DNA of 64,000 nt, taken from Euwallacea fornicatus (taxonomy: Eukaryota > Arthropoda > Insecta > Coleoptera > Curculionidae). The notes below the pieces were generated by a model. That model searched no databases. It was not told the DNA's origin and saw only the letters and a program-made list of their open reading frames with translations. Position 1 is the first letter of the stretch. Every line of letters starts with the position of its first letter. The DNA is taken from the NCBI RefSeq assembly GCF_040115645.1, contig NC_089541.1, positions 5,084,001 through 5,148,000 of the forward strand. Direction: 5' to 3'. Below are positions 46,721 to 59,589 of the stretch, piece by piece. The position numbers and the translations under genes were made by a program.

Positions 46721-47245
46721 TGCATTGTGTTATTGCTTGTATAAATAGTTGCTTGTTTATCAAATTAATAGGTAATTTCATTTTCAAATGGTCAAGTTAA
46801 TTGGCTTCAAGAAAATTAAAAAAAGTGTAAAAATTGAAAAACCTAAATAAAAATCTTGATTGTTATAAATATTTAATAATGTTGGTATGTCAGCTTGAAA
46901 TAGACACTTCCGTTCCGTTCCTCCCTATAACTATTTCAGTTCTGTTATCATTACGGTATATACAGTGTGGAACGAATTCGGCTAATGTACGTCATAGAAT
47001 TGATCTGAAATTACTTGCGAAAATGTTGAAATATGGAACAGTATCGTTTGACGAAAATTTTTCATTTCTTTAGACTCCCTCGTTTCGTTCATACGAACCG
47101 ATTATTAATCTCTGAGTTCGTTCACTGAGGAATCATTTAAAAGATATGATATTTAACGATAGTATTGAATTTCATTCCTGTATAGTGAATTATCACACAG
47201 AACCAGAGCATTTTCTTCTGGAATGGTTTCATTAAAAAATATTTG
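46721..47245. other. No gene assigned
   Basis: A 79-codon plus frame at 46834-47073 reads antisense to the possible downstream part of the gag-like region. Stops interrupt the minus strand. Nothing is recognised. Confidence 0.25.
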
Positions 47246-47515
47246 TTAGGTAGAAACGTTTGGCTTTTGGTCTGTTAATTGAAAGTTGTTTGGATCACCT
47301 TGGATCGGAAAATGCTTAAGCCTATAGAATGTCCAGACACATCTGACGTGGTGTTGCCCTGAGCTTGTGGGATATAGATTGTTAACCACAGGAGTATTAA
47401 GGTTTGGGCTGTTAAAATTTTGAATTGTGTATAATCTGGGCTGATAATTTAGATTTGAGCTAGCACGGGGTTGTGACACGACGCATCTATTTATAGATGA
47501 GTTAGATTTAGGAAA
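47246..47515 (-). pseudogene. Possible retroelement gag fragment
   Basis: The minus frame of 77 codons is rich in N, Q, P and S (LNYQPRLYTIQNFNSPNLN), a composition common in the C-terminal part of gag proteins of insect Ty3/gypsy elements. No zinc-knuckle cysteines are seen. The assignment leans on composition and on the same-strand pol-like fragment 1.5 kb downstream. Confidence 0.3.
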
Positions 47516-50339
47516 GCCACTTGGAGTTGGCGTTAAAATTGTTAAGAAACATATTAAAATAATACGATGCGATTTTGGTCAGGAATTTTAATTCTGCTCT
47601 TCCGAAGGACGTAAAAAACAATTTTTTATTTCTATACAATTTGGCACAATTTTTTGGACGGAAAGCTGCCATGTTTTAGTGTCCCTAGTCTGTCATTTTG
47701 TCGACAAATAAGCCTCATGCGCCGGCCCAATCGAGGAGTATAAGATGAAAGAGTTTATTCCTCATTTCTTCCAATTTTACCGCCATGGGTTAATACTTTA
47801 TTTGGCAAAAAGGAGGACGAAACTGTAATAAAAAATAAGACTATGTCCACCTCTTCTAGGGCGTGCCTATGAACTATAGATCTTAAACATAAGACATTCT
47901 TAAATACAAGACAAAAAATCCATCTATGAGTATAATTGAAAATAGAATTTTCATCTCTGTTTTATACGGAGGAAAATATTTTCCTCCCCAAAAAAAGCAA
48001 AACCGCTGTTTCCGTCTCTTAAATGAGGGAACAAAACTTTATTTTCTATGAAAGTTTTAGAGAAACAAAAATTATTTCTACATAATTTTGAAAAAAAAAT
48101 CAAAATGCTAGAAAAAAGTTAAGGAAGTTAAGTTCATTAAAATTTATATTTGAATGTAAAAAACAGGAGCCAAGAGAAGAACAATATCCAAATGACGTGA
48201 TATACTTAGCAAGAAACCGTCGACGTTCTACTGTGTCTGCTATCAAATGATCATCAATATCTAATATTTTGTCGATAGGAATTAAGTGCTACACATGTAA
48301 AATCAATTTAAAACAAGTTGTCCGCAACCACGAACTTCGCCGAATGTTTATACTACCTGCAGTACCAATTCATACGTTCATTCGTTCTTTCAACTATCGG
48401 AGGGGTCGAACCTCTGGTTGTGGTGCTTTCTCACGGGTACAGATCAAATTTACGCGGACAAAGTGATACACAGTTTTTGAATTTTTTTTGGTTTTTTAAA
48501 TTAAGGAGTGAGTATTTCGTTTTTTTGAAGATTTAGCTAACATTTAAAACATTTCGAGAACTATTTTTTTTTCTTTGTTAGTGCAAATTTGGTTTTGATA
48601 TTCATGTTGCGCTTAGGTCTGGATTTTTAAATTTCTGGTAACGAAGAAACGACAAAATTAGAATAAAACATTGGTCAATTTATCGATTTTTGTGGAAATT
48701 ATTTTGCTGGCAATGTTACGAGGAGTTTGAAAATCCGAGTCACAGTCATCCAAAATCTTAAATAATTTTCTACGGTGATTGTTAGATCTAATTTGTGCGT
48801 TAAAGAGTTGAATTAAGTAAGACGCAGACAAATTATTACGATTTTAGTTTAGGGTAAGTTATTTAGAGCACTAGGGAGCAGTTTTGGGCACAATTTTTGT
48901 TCATTTCGTCACAATTTATTAATCTGAGTGCTTAAATCCACCTCGACAAATCGGAATTTTACAATACCTATTTCTTTTCGTACTACCTAAGCTCCATAAT
49001 CTCCGGAATAATTTCTGCGTCTAACGTTAAAAGCACTGAACGTTCTCAATGTGAATAGATGTTTTAGCGAGAATTCTTTAAATCTTAACTACTTGTGCCT
49101 GAAGCTGTGATTGTTACGACATTTGGCTTATAGGACTATTCTTTACTTATAAACATGATTATACGAGGGTTATTTTTAACTGGTTAATTCAGTTTTTGTT
49201 TCAATACAATCTGTATTCAATCTTTTAGATTAGGACAAAAATAAATTGGGTTACTGGGAATTGGTGTAACTGCAATACGATTTTTCAGCTGAAAGCTAAA
49301 CCAAAACGATTTTTCACAGAATTTTTGTAGATCCAAAACACATTTGTATAGGTGTGATTAAATCAACTTTTGTCAATCTATATCTTCGTCAACCTATATA
49401 TAAACAAACTTTATTAATAAAATGACTCACTTTTTGGCGAATTTACTTCGAATCCCTATAAACTCTCCTTGATTTGCTTTAAACGAGGTCTACTATGCAT
49501 ACAATGTATTCATGCATGTTCGTGGCATTTTAGTTCACATCAAAATTGCAAATTTTTTGTTCTCTTTTATAAAAAAATGTGAAAAACATAAAAATACATG
49601 TATAACATAACGGACTTTTATGATTTTGACTTTGCCAGTATTTTCGAAAAATTTTTTATTTACATAATTATCTTCCGTTTTGATTTTTGTAGTACGCTTT
49701 GTGTTATTAATTGAATGCCACAGATTAGGTAGGAAGCATAATAACTAATATATCTAATTTACGTTTTTACTAAAAATAGTGCTACATACGTAGAAGTACC
49801 TGTTTCGCACAAAGAGCAAGTAGGGGTGGGACAACGTTTTGCAATTGAACATTAAAATATTTAATGATGTTAACTCGTTCTTAGTAAGGGAAAAACTAGT
49901 CCTCAGGCCTCATCCTATTGACCCCTTAACCTTGCATTGTAAGCTGAAGGAAAACCACTTGTATTGGGTTTCTTATTTGAAATGTTATGGTGCGATGGAT
50001 ATAAATGATCCCGCTGCGGCTCGTGTCTGCAACAATAACTACTGTATACCTACATGTGCGATAATGTATTCTAAAAGTGAAAAGATAATGACAGTTCTAG
50101 ATTGGAGACTGCAGTGAATTTTAAGTTTAAAACTGTCTCTGACCTGAGCCCAAACTCAGGGTGCTTGTTTTGATCGTATACCTTAAATGTTAGTACTGTG
50201 TAAATTAAAAATAAAGCGTTCATTATGACAATGTTTAAAGGCCCCGGTGAATCAAACCGAACGTACGAGGATAGTTCCAACTATACCCCACCCAACACTT
50301 GAAAAAAAATTGGAAAACATTTCATTATTTCTCTGTTGA
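47516..50339. other. Intergenic, no gene seen
   Basis: No supported gene. Frames at 48269-48536 overlap in two phases. The 92-codon frame at 49839-50117 has a few cysteines and no recognised domain. On the minus strand near 48395-48415, ggttcgacccct resembles a B-box but has no tRNA context. Confidence 0.3.
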
Positions 50340-51420
50340 GAAATAAAGAAATGTTTAGGAGACTTCGTTAGTCTCATTTGAGTTTAATACACTTTCCTCA
50401 ACGACGTACTATGAAGAAGCTCCAAATCTTTCAAAATGGGCATCAACCTCCGACACCACCTTTTCATTATTGTCAATCTCTTTTCACTGAACCGTATTTT
50501 TGAAATAGAAAATAATTTGAAGGGGCTAAATCAGACATATAGGGTGAGTGAGGAATCATCCAAAAGTAAATTGATCGATTTTGATCCTCGCGACGACGGA
50601 AGTGTGGACTAGTGCGTTGTCTCGCTGAAACAAGACTTTCGTTTTCACCAAATGCGGTCGCTTTTTCCTAATTTCTTTGCTCAAATGCTGTAATAAACTT
50701 ATATAATATCACCCGTTTATTGTTTTTCTTTTAGACCAAAAGTCGGTAAAAATGATCCTACGTGCATCCCAAAAAACTGACGTCATCACTTCTTTTACAG
50801 ATGGAATGAGTTTCGGCTTCGTTAAAGCGAATTCCTCCCTTTGAATCCATTGTTTTGACTGCCCTTTCGTCTCACGTGTTAAATGATGAACTCATGTTTT
50901 ATTCGTGGTTATGAATCGACGCAAAAACTCGGCTTTAATGCCACGAAACTTTCCCAAACACTCCCGTGAAATATCGTCACGACGCTGTTTTTGTTCAATG
51001 GTGAATAATCGCAGCACTCATCTTGCACACAGCTTTCTCATATCGAATTGTTCTGTGAAAATGCGATGTTCAGTACTTTTTTAATTTATCATTTCTGCTA
51101 ATTCGTGCAATTTCAGCCGACGGTTTTCCGGTGCAGTTTTGTGACTTTTCACGAAAACATCTGAAGTGATCAGATCTGGAGTATGACTGAGTCAACCACT
51201 GTGAACTTCGTCATGACAGCTCATACGATTGCGTTTAAACTTTGCCACCCAATATTTTACAGTTGTTAAGGAAGGACTAGATTCCCTCAGAAAAGAATCT
51301 AACTTTGCTATGATGCTGAATAGCTAAGACCTTTCAGCAAATGAAAGTATGGTCCTGAATCGAATCTAAAAGCTTTCACTAAAAATACCCCTAAAATAAA
51401 CCGAAATCAATGCAACACCC
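50340..51420 (-). pseudogene. Degenerate mariner (DD34D) transposase, near full length
   Basis: The minus strand carries almost the whole mariner protein in broken frames: a decayed HTH half (KVRFFSEGI, about 51290), KLHELAEMIN (about 51110), KLCARWV-like and RDDISRECLGKFR (about 50970), and FLRRFITTNKT (the first catalytic D is now N, about 50920). Next are KGQSKQWIQREEFALTKPKL (about 50860), FWDA and KKRPHLVKTKVLFQRDNALV (the second D is present, about 50640). Last is HSPYMSDLAPSNYFLFQKY, where the third D is N (about 50540). The right edge has a possible tip aacaccctc (about 51415). It is related along its length to 31880-32530. Confidence 0.9.
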
Positions 51421-52700
51421 TCAATCTTTAGACATAAGCTTTTGAGGTTCAGTCTTTGCAATAGGCAAATTTTAAACAAAAAAAATGCCATCTATGTGAC
51501 AGGTCGGGTAGATTTAGATTTATAATCGTACTTGTTTTGTTTTAATTTTTTCTTTTATTTTTATTTATACATTTTTTCAGTCATCCGAAAAGCTCGAAAA
51601 TCGGTATGTTTTCTTTGTAGTTTTTCACAATTTGGTAAATACTAGTAAACTTTGAAAAAATAAAAGATCGCAACGGGATTTTGCCCGGTTCTTTTTGGCT
51701 CTTTGTAACAAAGATATGCATCCTGATTATGTTTGTAGCGTCATCAACGTAGACGACGCTACGGACTTTACATCTCAAACATGTTCATGACAGTACATTG
51801 CCTCACTGAATGTTGTCTTCCTGACGTGCCAAATTATTAGATTCATTTTAACAGGTCAAAGAATCATCTAAACATGGTTCGAAACTCCTTCTGTACACAT
51901 CACATTGCACCTTTAAACTCCAAACGAGTAAAACACTTGCCCAGGACTTCTGAAGCTATTTGAGCCTTTGAGCCAAACTAACTAAATTTCTTTGCCTGTT
52001 CACCTCGAAACACTAAAATTTTCCAAGTTCGAAGCAACAAAAAATATAAAATTTGAGCGCAGCTCTGAGCAGAGTGATGTTTAGTTGCAAGAGTAGAGTC
52101 TGTGTGTGGCGCAACAAAATTGCTCTATTGTCCGTTAAAATTCCAATTATTTTTGGAAAATATTAATCTTCAATCAAACCATGAAAGAAAAGACATTTTT
52201 TTCCATGGTTTGGTGTTCTTAGAGCTGAAGATGGCAGATGGACGTATGTTGAAAAACAAATTGAATGGAATCATGTGAAAAGTATTCACGAGTAGATTGT
52301 GATGTATGCAAGTTTGTAGATTGTAACGGTGCAATTTGGATCATTGGCTGCAGTAGAAAAGAGATGGGGAAGAGGTGACATAAGTCATTATTTCAGAGAA
52401 AATTGTGGTCTTTAAAATGATGCCCGTTTGCCATCGTAAATGTTTTCATCTCGCAATTTTCATGAATAGTTTAATACAAAAAAGGAGTCCGCAACAGGAA
52501 TATTTGAATATGTGATGAAGAGATGCCTAAACACTTGAGCGAAGTCTTACAGAATAACATTGTAACCTCCTTCGTTGGATACTTTAATCTGCAACTAATA
52601 TCGCTTGACTAGTGGGTGAAAATTGAAGTTTTCAGACTCATATTAGTATGCAAAGCACGCACATGCGTAAATGATTTACTGCAGAATATATACATATAAT
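51421..52700. other. Intergenic, no gene seen
   Basis: AT-rich. The 65-codon minus frame at 51581-51778 is unassigned. No repeat boundaries found. Confidence 0.35.
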
Positions 52701-53416
52701 CAGGGTGTCCCACAAGTGTTTCATTATATTTCAGTGGGTAATAGTACATTGAAAAATAATATGACTCCCTATATAAACTATATTCCAATAATGTTTCATT
52801 AAGAAGATACAGGGTGTTAAACTTTACTTAAAAAATCTAACTTTTATTGATATATTCAAAACCGTTTGAGATATGTAAGTGAAATTTGGCATGTTTTGAG
52901 AGTTAATGTAGAGGCATTTATTTATGCAAAAGGGCTATTTTTCGTTTCACCAGTGACGTGCGTACGGACACCTCTCAGCACATTTTTAAAGAAAAATATG
53001 GTTGCGCCACTGCTTTTTATCAAAATAAAAATTATTTTTAGAAGTTTAATTTCGTTTAGAAGAAAAATGCTCACTTGACTCTTTTTCGTCCGACGTATCG
53101 TTTACCAGTAAAAAATTGAATACCGTCTATATGCACGATATTCTCTAAATGGTTTTAATAATATTAAGTTTGTTTTAAATATTATTAATTTGCTATAACA
53201 TTATAGAAATTGTTCAAATTGGTGGCCATTTTGTTCAATACATAATTGAGCTCGCCTGTTCATTGATACTCTGATACGTTGAAATATTCCAGGTGTGTTT
53301 TAAGTTTAACACCCTGTATCTTCTTAATGAAGCATTATTGGAATATGGGGAATCATATTATTTTTCAATGTACTATTACCCACTGAAATATAATGAAACA
53401 CTTGTGGGACACCCTG
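52701..53416. mobile_element. Palindromic MITE split at its centre
   Basis: The outer arms 52701-52807 and 53319-53416 are inverted copies, nearly identical (cagggtgtcccacaagtgtt, tcagtgggtaatagtacatt, tcattaagaaga), differing mainly by a short indel. Joined, they would form a palindrome of about 205 bp around aagaagaTAtcttctt. The space between them is exactly an element with its own cagggtg ends (52810-53316, listed separately) flanked by that TA. TA follows the right outer end (53417-53418); the left flank reads AT. Confidence 0.8.
52810..53316 (-). mobile_element. Inner IS630-like deletion derivative
   Basis: Ends cagggtgttaaactt (left) and cagggtgttaaactt (right, read inward), with TA on both sides (52808-52809, 53317-53318). 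On the minus strand, just inside the right end, the transposase C-terminus is readable: RVSMNRRA-like sequence, then NGHQFEQFL-like residues (about 53285-53205, some in shifted frame). The start of the gene should lie outside the 5-prime end but only about 30 bp remain, so almost the whole gene is deleted. The plus frame at 52866-53078 is not a gene. Confidence 0.72.
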
Positions 53417-53418
53417 TA

Positions 53419-55089
53419 TATATACTAGAATTTCGAAATGTTGAATGTAATCAGAACGGGGCTTCTTCACCGCTTCTTCCCTCTATGTTTTGCTTTGCAC
53501 TTTATTGAAAGTCAAATACATATTTGCGTAACAATTTGAATAGTCAATATTATACAGAAAGCAAGTCATTATTTGAATTACCTACTTACTAATTAAAGTG
53601 AATTCGTCGAAATTAAGGTAGCAAATCTATTACATCTTCTATGTAAAGATATGCTCGCCCCATTAGTCATGCGTAATTTCATACGACCATTATATGTAAG
53701 AAACTTGACATACATAGTTTAAAGTATATAACCGAAATATTTAGGTGGCTATGGTAAATATAAAGTAATTATGCAATTTTTTCATTTAATTATGAAAAAT
53801 TATTCTTTGTGACAAATAATTACTATCAAGTTGCTATTTGACTGTATGTTAATTACAACTTATCTGACTACGTATTATATTCCCTCGGCAAATTATTAAT
53901 TATTAAAAATATTTAATTGCAATGGGCTATATTATAAAAAAATATTTAACAATAATGTAAGTTTCTCGCTAAATAATATCAAGTTATCTATAAATCTTGG
54001 GTAACAAACACTTTCTTAGAGCAAATGGAATATATATTTTTTCGACATAATTTTCCATTTAAATTAAACATCCTCCTCTAAGGTAGTCGTCAAAATTCCT
54101 TAGGATCCTGTGAAATTCTTATTACGTCTAAATAAACACACATTTGCTTGCAATACATGCAACGTGGGCGGTCTGGTACCAGGTATGCCTTAATATCTAT
54201 TGAATAATTACTTAATTTTAATGGCATCAATAATTGCTTAAATTTGACTTGCGGAATTAGCAAAGCATTGCAATGTTTGATGCATTTTTGCTTTAAAAAA
54301 AATTGTTGCAAGCGTTTGTCGTAACTATTGATTACAGTTGTTTTTATGGCAGGTTGGGTTTCAGTGAAAATTCTTCATCAGTGTTCGCGTGCTTGAGGGC
54401 TTTTACCCATCTATTTAGAATCAATTCATATTACGATAATCAAGAGCAATTCTGGCAATTGCTTCCTACAATGGTGATCTATCGCTGGCGGAAATTCTGC
54501 GTATTCTGAAGAAAGTATTCGTTAAAAAAATGTTAATGAATAGAAATTAATTATGGCATGAATCTATTTTTTATACAGTGTGTACGGAGCGATCTGTTTG
54601 ATTTGGCAATATGTCATTTTACAATAACTTCTTTGTTTTTAAAGAAATCGTTACGTGACAAAGACCCTTCTCTAGGACTCCTTTACAAGTTTTTCGTAAA
54701 CTTAAAATAAATTCTCATAATTCTCAAATTTTGACGTTTATTAACGTGATTTGAATTTTTAATGCATATTTTCTCATTTTCGTATTTTAGAAAAATTCTA
54801 AACATATTTTATATAACATTTGGTGTATCTATCTCTTATCGCCACCTTAGTATGTCAATATAAAAATTGAAAATAGTTTTCGAACGACCTTTAACGGCCT
54901 TTTCATTTAGCAATTTACCTTGCATATGTTAGTGATAATATTAAAACAGGGTGTTGGACTGATTTTTTTTATAATAGAATATCATAAACTTATTCTTTTA
55001 TTACAGGTCTATTGAATAACTAAGCAAAATAATTTTTAATAATTAAAAACAAATAACGATTAATTATCTGCCCCTATTTGTTAGAAGAG
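53419..55089. other. Intergenic, no gene seen
   Basis: AT-rich. An unpaired tip aaaacagggtgttggac near 54944 may be the outer end of the transposase remnant that follows. No credible frames. Confidence 0.35.
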
Positions 55090-55970
55090 TTTCTAAAGGG
55101 GAACACTCTGTTTTCCAACGCATTTTTGATAAACTTTAATAGTATATCTAAGAGAATTAATGACGATTTCTAGTTTCTAATTTGGTTTTTGTCTTAATTC
55201 TTGGACAACGTTTGTTATTATTAATTTTTATTCTTAAATGTCATTGTATTGAGTTTCTTAAAAATTACTTTTCACATATGTCCCAAAGAAAAATCCAACA
55301 TCGTTAAATCAGGGATATCTGCTGGCCAAGCTATTGTTCTCCCATTTTCAATCTACTCTGGATATTGAAGATGAATAAAATTTTCGACTTCCTTAACACA
55401 ATATGAGGTGTCCCGTCTTGTTGCCAAATTTGGCTATTTCCTACGTTTTGAGGCAAATCGTCAATGTGGTTTGTAATTTTGTGTTGTAAATGTTGTAAGT
55501 GTAGATTTCCCGTTAGGTTTTGAACTAAAAATAATATACCTAAAATGTATCTGTCTAATAGGACTCGTTTTCTTCCTGCCGTCTTTCATTAACAATTCTC
55601 GAATTATTTTGCGACCAATAGCTACAATTTTGTTTCTGTTTTTTTTTTAGTGGGAAATGAATTTTCGTCTGTCCAGGGTATGTTCTTCAAAAAATGGTTT
55701 TTAGTATTGTACCGATTTAAAAATATATTTTTCAATAAGTTTTTGCATTTACTGATACTTCAAAGGTGTATATGTGTTTCTTTTTCGAATTTTCCGCACA
55801 GAACCATAACTAATTCCTGCTTTTTGCACTAGTGTCCGTGAGGAACTAGTTGGATAGGATTGAAAGTACCCTAACAGATTTGCTTCACTAATTTCATTTA
55901 AAACGGAAAAACCGTTTACAAATTTTCTTGGCTCGTTTGAGAAGCTCAATTTTTACAAACTTCTTATCAA
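55090..55970 (-). pseudogene. Degenerate IS630-like transposase, near full length
   Basis: The minus strand reads an HTH domain at 55749-55949 (SSRTLVQKAGISYGSVRKIR), then decayed middle sequence. IWQQDGTPHIVLRKSK (about 55440-55390) has the second catalytic aspartate intact. IPDLTMLDFSLGHM (about 55310-55265, frame shifts) has the third aspartate intact. A C-terminal arm runs toward 55100. Several stops and frameshifts are present. It is the least truncated member of this transposase type in the window. Inverted ends were not established. Confidence 0.85.
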
Positions 55971-58099
55971 CGGTATCAAATTTTTTTTTAAAGAAACTTA
56001 TTGACCCGGAAACTATCTAATACAATTTTTAACATAATAATTAAATACATAATTATAAATACAGTTTTTCTCTGTGTAAGTGGTTTTCAATAACTGATAC
56101 GTTCCTCACTCTTTTTAAAGCAAGGTTATTATGAACTTATGAAACATTAAACCGGTTGAATGGTCCTTGGTTACAGATGTTTTTCATTAAGTGTGAATTG
56201 TATAAGATGGTAAAACTTTTGGAGGAGTGGAAAGTTGAAAATTTAATAAAAAAAGTTTTATGTTCAAACTCCTGAAACGTCAGCAAAGTGAAAATAAATT
56301 CAACTCACAATGATTGTTTAAAATATTAAATTTAAGTGGTTTTTCATGACTATTGTGAAAATATTTGTAGCGACAGGGCAAAGGAAGATACAAGGGCATT
56401 TAGAGTACAAAACACGACATGTCTTCAAAGATACAATAATGAAATTTCCTCGAAGTAGGCAGATTTTTCTAAAATTTTCTATCTTGCATTTTTTATAGAA
56501 TTTTGATGTGTAGACCCACTGCCCGAAATTTGAGTAGATAGTTCAGGAATACTCTGCAGATAAAAGCTTTGAAGACTTAATCCAAAATTGGAAATAAAAC
56601 TCCAAGTTTATCTATTAGATAAAATTGTACAGAGATGCAAAACTACCCGTTTAAAAAAAAAAACAGAATTTTTTAAAATCATGAATTTCATAACATCAAT
56701 TTATCATTACTATATGCTAGATAATTAATTGTTTATAACTTCAATTGCTGTGGTCTTGAAATGAAAGCGTAAAATAATTGTTACTTATTTGTGGAGATTT
56801 CAACGCTTCATTACGACACAAACTCTCTTATTAAATACATATGCTAGAAACAAGTTAATGATGTCAAATTATTATGTGTTTAAAACTCAATCAGTGGAAA
56901 ATCTCAAACCTACACCACACATACAACATTTAATAATTATAATTACGTGAGCAAATTATGGGGAATTAATTTCTTCGAATATTCTGCCAAAGTTACTTAT
57001 GATGTTTACCTTCCAAAACTGGTTGGTCCTTTTTTTCGTTAAAAATATTCCTTTGTAAATACTGCCATACCAAATACTTAAAAATAATATTTTATTGTTG
57101 TGGAAAATCGTCAGTAACTTATGCGTTATTTATTAATTAACTTAAAAATTACGCATATATAAAAATATAATTTGCGTAACACTAAATCAAATCACATTTG
57201 AGTATTAGATCTATTTGAAAATTGGCAATTTTCGTATTTTTAATAAGAAGAAATAAAAAAAAATAATGTTAATCTTAAATCAGTTATGTAAGTATTGCAG
57301 TCATCAGTGATTAAGTTTCAATAATATTACGTTTTATATGCTTATTTCCAATATTAATAATATTGCGTAAAATGCAATTGGCCAGGTGGGTTCCTTTCCC
57401 CGTGGAGATAGAACGAGAGATATAAAAGGTCGATGCACTAATAACAATAATCATCCTAAATCTACTTTATTAGCATTGCCCGTTTATGTAAAATGATTAT
57501 TATCCACTAGCATTTTCCGATGCAGCGTTAAAAATGTTTTGAATTCAAATATGAGTTTACAGAGCAATCCATTTTAAATGAATTACTTAAATATCTCGTA
57601 AATCATAGAAAATATAAGAATAGCATAGTGGTGTATGAGCTTGTAATGAAAGTTATCATCACCACCGAAGAAACCGGCTTCATGATTGAAGTGAGTGAAC
57701 CAATTTCACGACCCAATATGCAAATACAACGTAATATTTGGACCAAAATTAAATATTCGTACCTTTCGCAAATTCACTTTTAAAAATCCCATTTAAATAA
57801 ATCCATTAAAAGAGTAATCGTTCGTTTTTAACACCAAATATCAGCTCAAATAAGTCTTGTGCAAATCACAGTCGTATGAGACCGAGAGTTCATTTCTATT
57901 TTGGGATCGAGTTTCGAGACACCTTATCTTGATCTTAACAGTAATTATCATAAGTGACAATGCTTTCCTTAATAATGGTTAATACATTCTTTTTTTAAGG
58001 CGTTTTGATTTGAACGGTTTGTAACTTTATAATTAAAAATCTCAAGCTAAAAGAATCAGCCAAAGCTATGTATGCTTTTTAGTTATTTTATCGGCAATC
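55971..58099. other. AT-rich intergenic, no gene seen
   Basis: No frame, repeat or RNA gene supported. Confidence 0.4.
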
Positions 58100-58400
58100 G
58101 ATAAAGGCCGCAATCAACTAAACAAAAGGAAACGGGTAACCCCCGGCTACCTGCCGCCTTCATCGACCAGTAATTATAATTTTTTTTTTATATTTAAGTA
58201 GAAAGTTAAGGTTATTTTTGTAGCATATACAGTAGCCTTGTGTTATCTTTTGGGTAAAGTTACTATTCGATTTTTTTTTATATTGGACGCTCCACAATAT
58301 TTTTCGGCGCGGCGCCATAAGCGCCACGGTAAATGGTAGCGGAATTCTGCTGCGAATGGCGACACTGCCCATTACAAGCAGAATGTGGCCTAAAGAAGGT
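58100..58400. other. GC-richer pocket upstream of elongase-like exon
   Basis: Two short CpG-containing blocks (ccccggctacctgccgcc near 58140, cggcgcggcgccataagcgc near 58302) lie in AT-rich DNA, about 2.6 kb before the elongase-like exon. This is a plausible place for its promoter or 5-prime UTR exon, but no initiator or donor is certain. A 70-codon minus frame (58160-58372) is unassigned. Confidence 0.25.
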
Positions 58401-59589
58401 TCAGGTTGTTACTCATAAAGTTTTAATAAATGTGTTTACAAGTGTAAATTTTCTTACCTTCTTGTTTGTTATTCACTTATATTTGATTATCGTCTAGCAT
58501 GGACACTAAAAGATTTTTAAAATGATAATAAATGTTAAATCTTCATTACTCCTGGCGGAAATTCCGCAATATTACCAAATCGTTCTAACATCTAAAAATC
58601 TGAATTCGTTACTAATTTGCACATATGTACATCCCAACAAATAAAACACACCGATTTGTGTCAGGGCCAAAATCACTTATACTGTATAAGTATGTAATCA
58701 TAATTGTTCTTACTGTAAGATACATCTCTTAAAGAAGTTTTTAAATGGTCCTTCCTTGCTCGTGTGATGTAAGTCGGTTGTTGCACAAGAAAGATGGTTC
58801 GATTACACCCATCCGGGTATTGACACAATTTTGTCTGACATTTACATGGAAAATTCTAAGTAATTATGTTTAAAGAAACGTATGATCCTTCATCATAATA
58901 CATTTTTTGACCAAAACAAACATTCAAACTTGAAAATTTCACTTAATTTGCAAGTCATTCTACCGTATTCTAGGTCACATAACGCTGAACTTAACACATA
59001 AATTCATAAATGAAAGTACTGGTTACCGGCATTGATTAAATTCAACCTCAACAAATGCATTAAGTAATAATATATTCTAGTATTGCTCCTTTAAATATCT
59101 TGTGTCGGTGACTACCATTCGTAATAATTGGCAGTCATGTTTATCATTTATCATTCATAGTTTCTAAAATTCAGCTCATTGATGTTTTTAAGTTGTAATA
59201 GTAACGGTGGATAACGGATTATTTATTGGCTTTTCATGGTTTATGTTTGTTTTAGTTATATATAGAGTATTTTATATAATCGACTAAAATTATTGTTTAA
59301 CTTGAATGAACTTGCTCTAAGAAAAATCATACTTTTATCATATTTTTTTTATATTCTAATTTATCACTGCCTTGCAAAGGAAACTAGACGAATCCGATTC
59401 CGTTTCCTTTCAACTACCCTGTTGGAACATTTTCATTTTTTTTTGTTTTCGATTTTAATGAGTGATTATTCATGTCTAGATATAAGTGTCTTTATTGCAA
59501 GAGCAGAAATAACAAATTAAAGACGTATATGTACCGATGACTTTTGGAGATATTCGAAAAAAATTGAAATAAAAAAAAAAGTTTTTATT
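58401..59589. other. Intergenic, no gene seen
   Basis: AT-rich. The hydrophobic plus frame at 59293-59520 is T-rich chance sequence. Confidence 0.35.

Noticed and set aside
48390..48420. ggttcgacccct on the minus strand, T-arm-like
   Set aside because: A four-pair stem and 7-base loop can be drawn, but no acceptor, D-arm or A-box accompanies it.
52866..53078. 70-codon plus frame
   Set aside because: It lies inside a deletion-derivative transposon, antisense to the transposase; no resemblance to any protein.
58790..58830. ggttcgatta motif resembling a tRNA B-box
   Set aside because: The flanking bases do not form a 5-bp T-stem, and no A-box lies at the right distance upstream.
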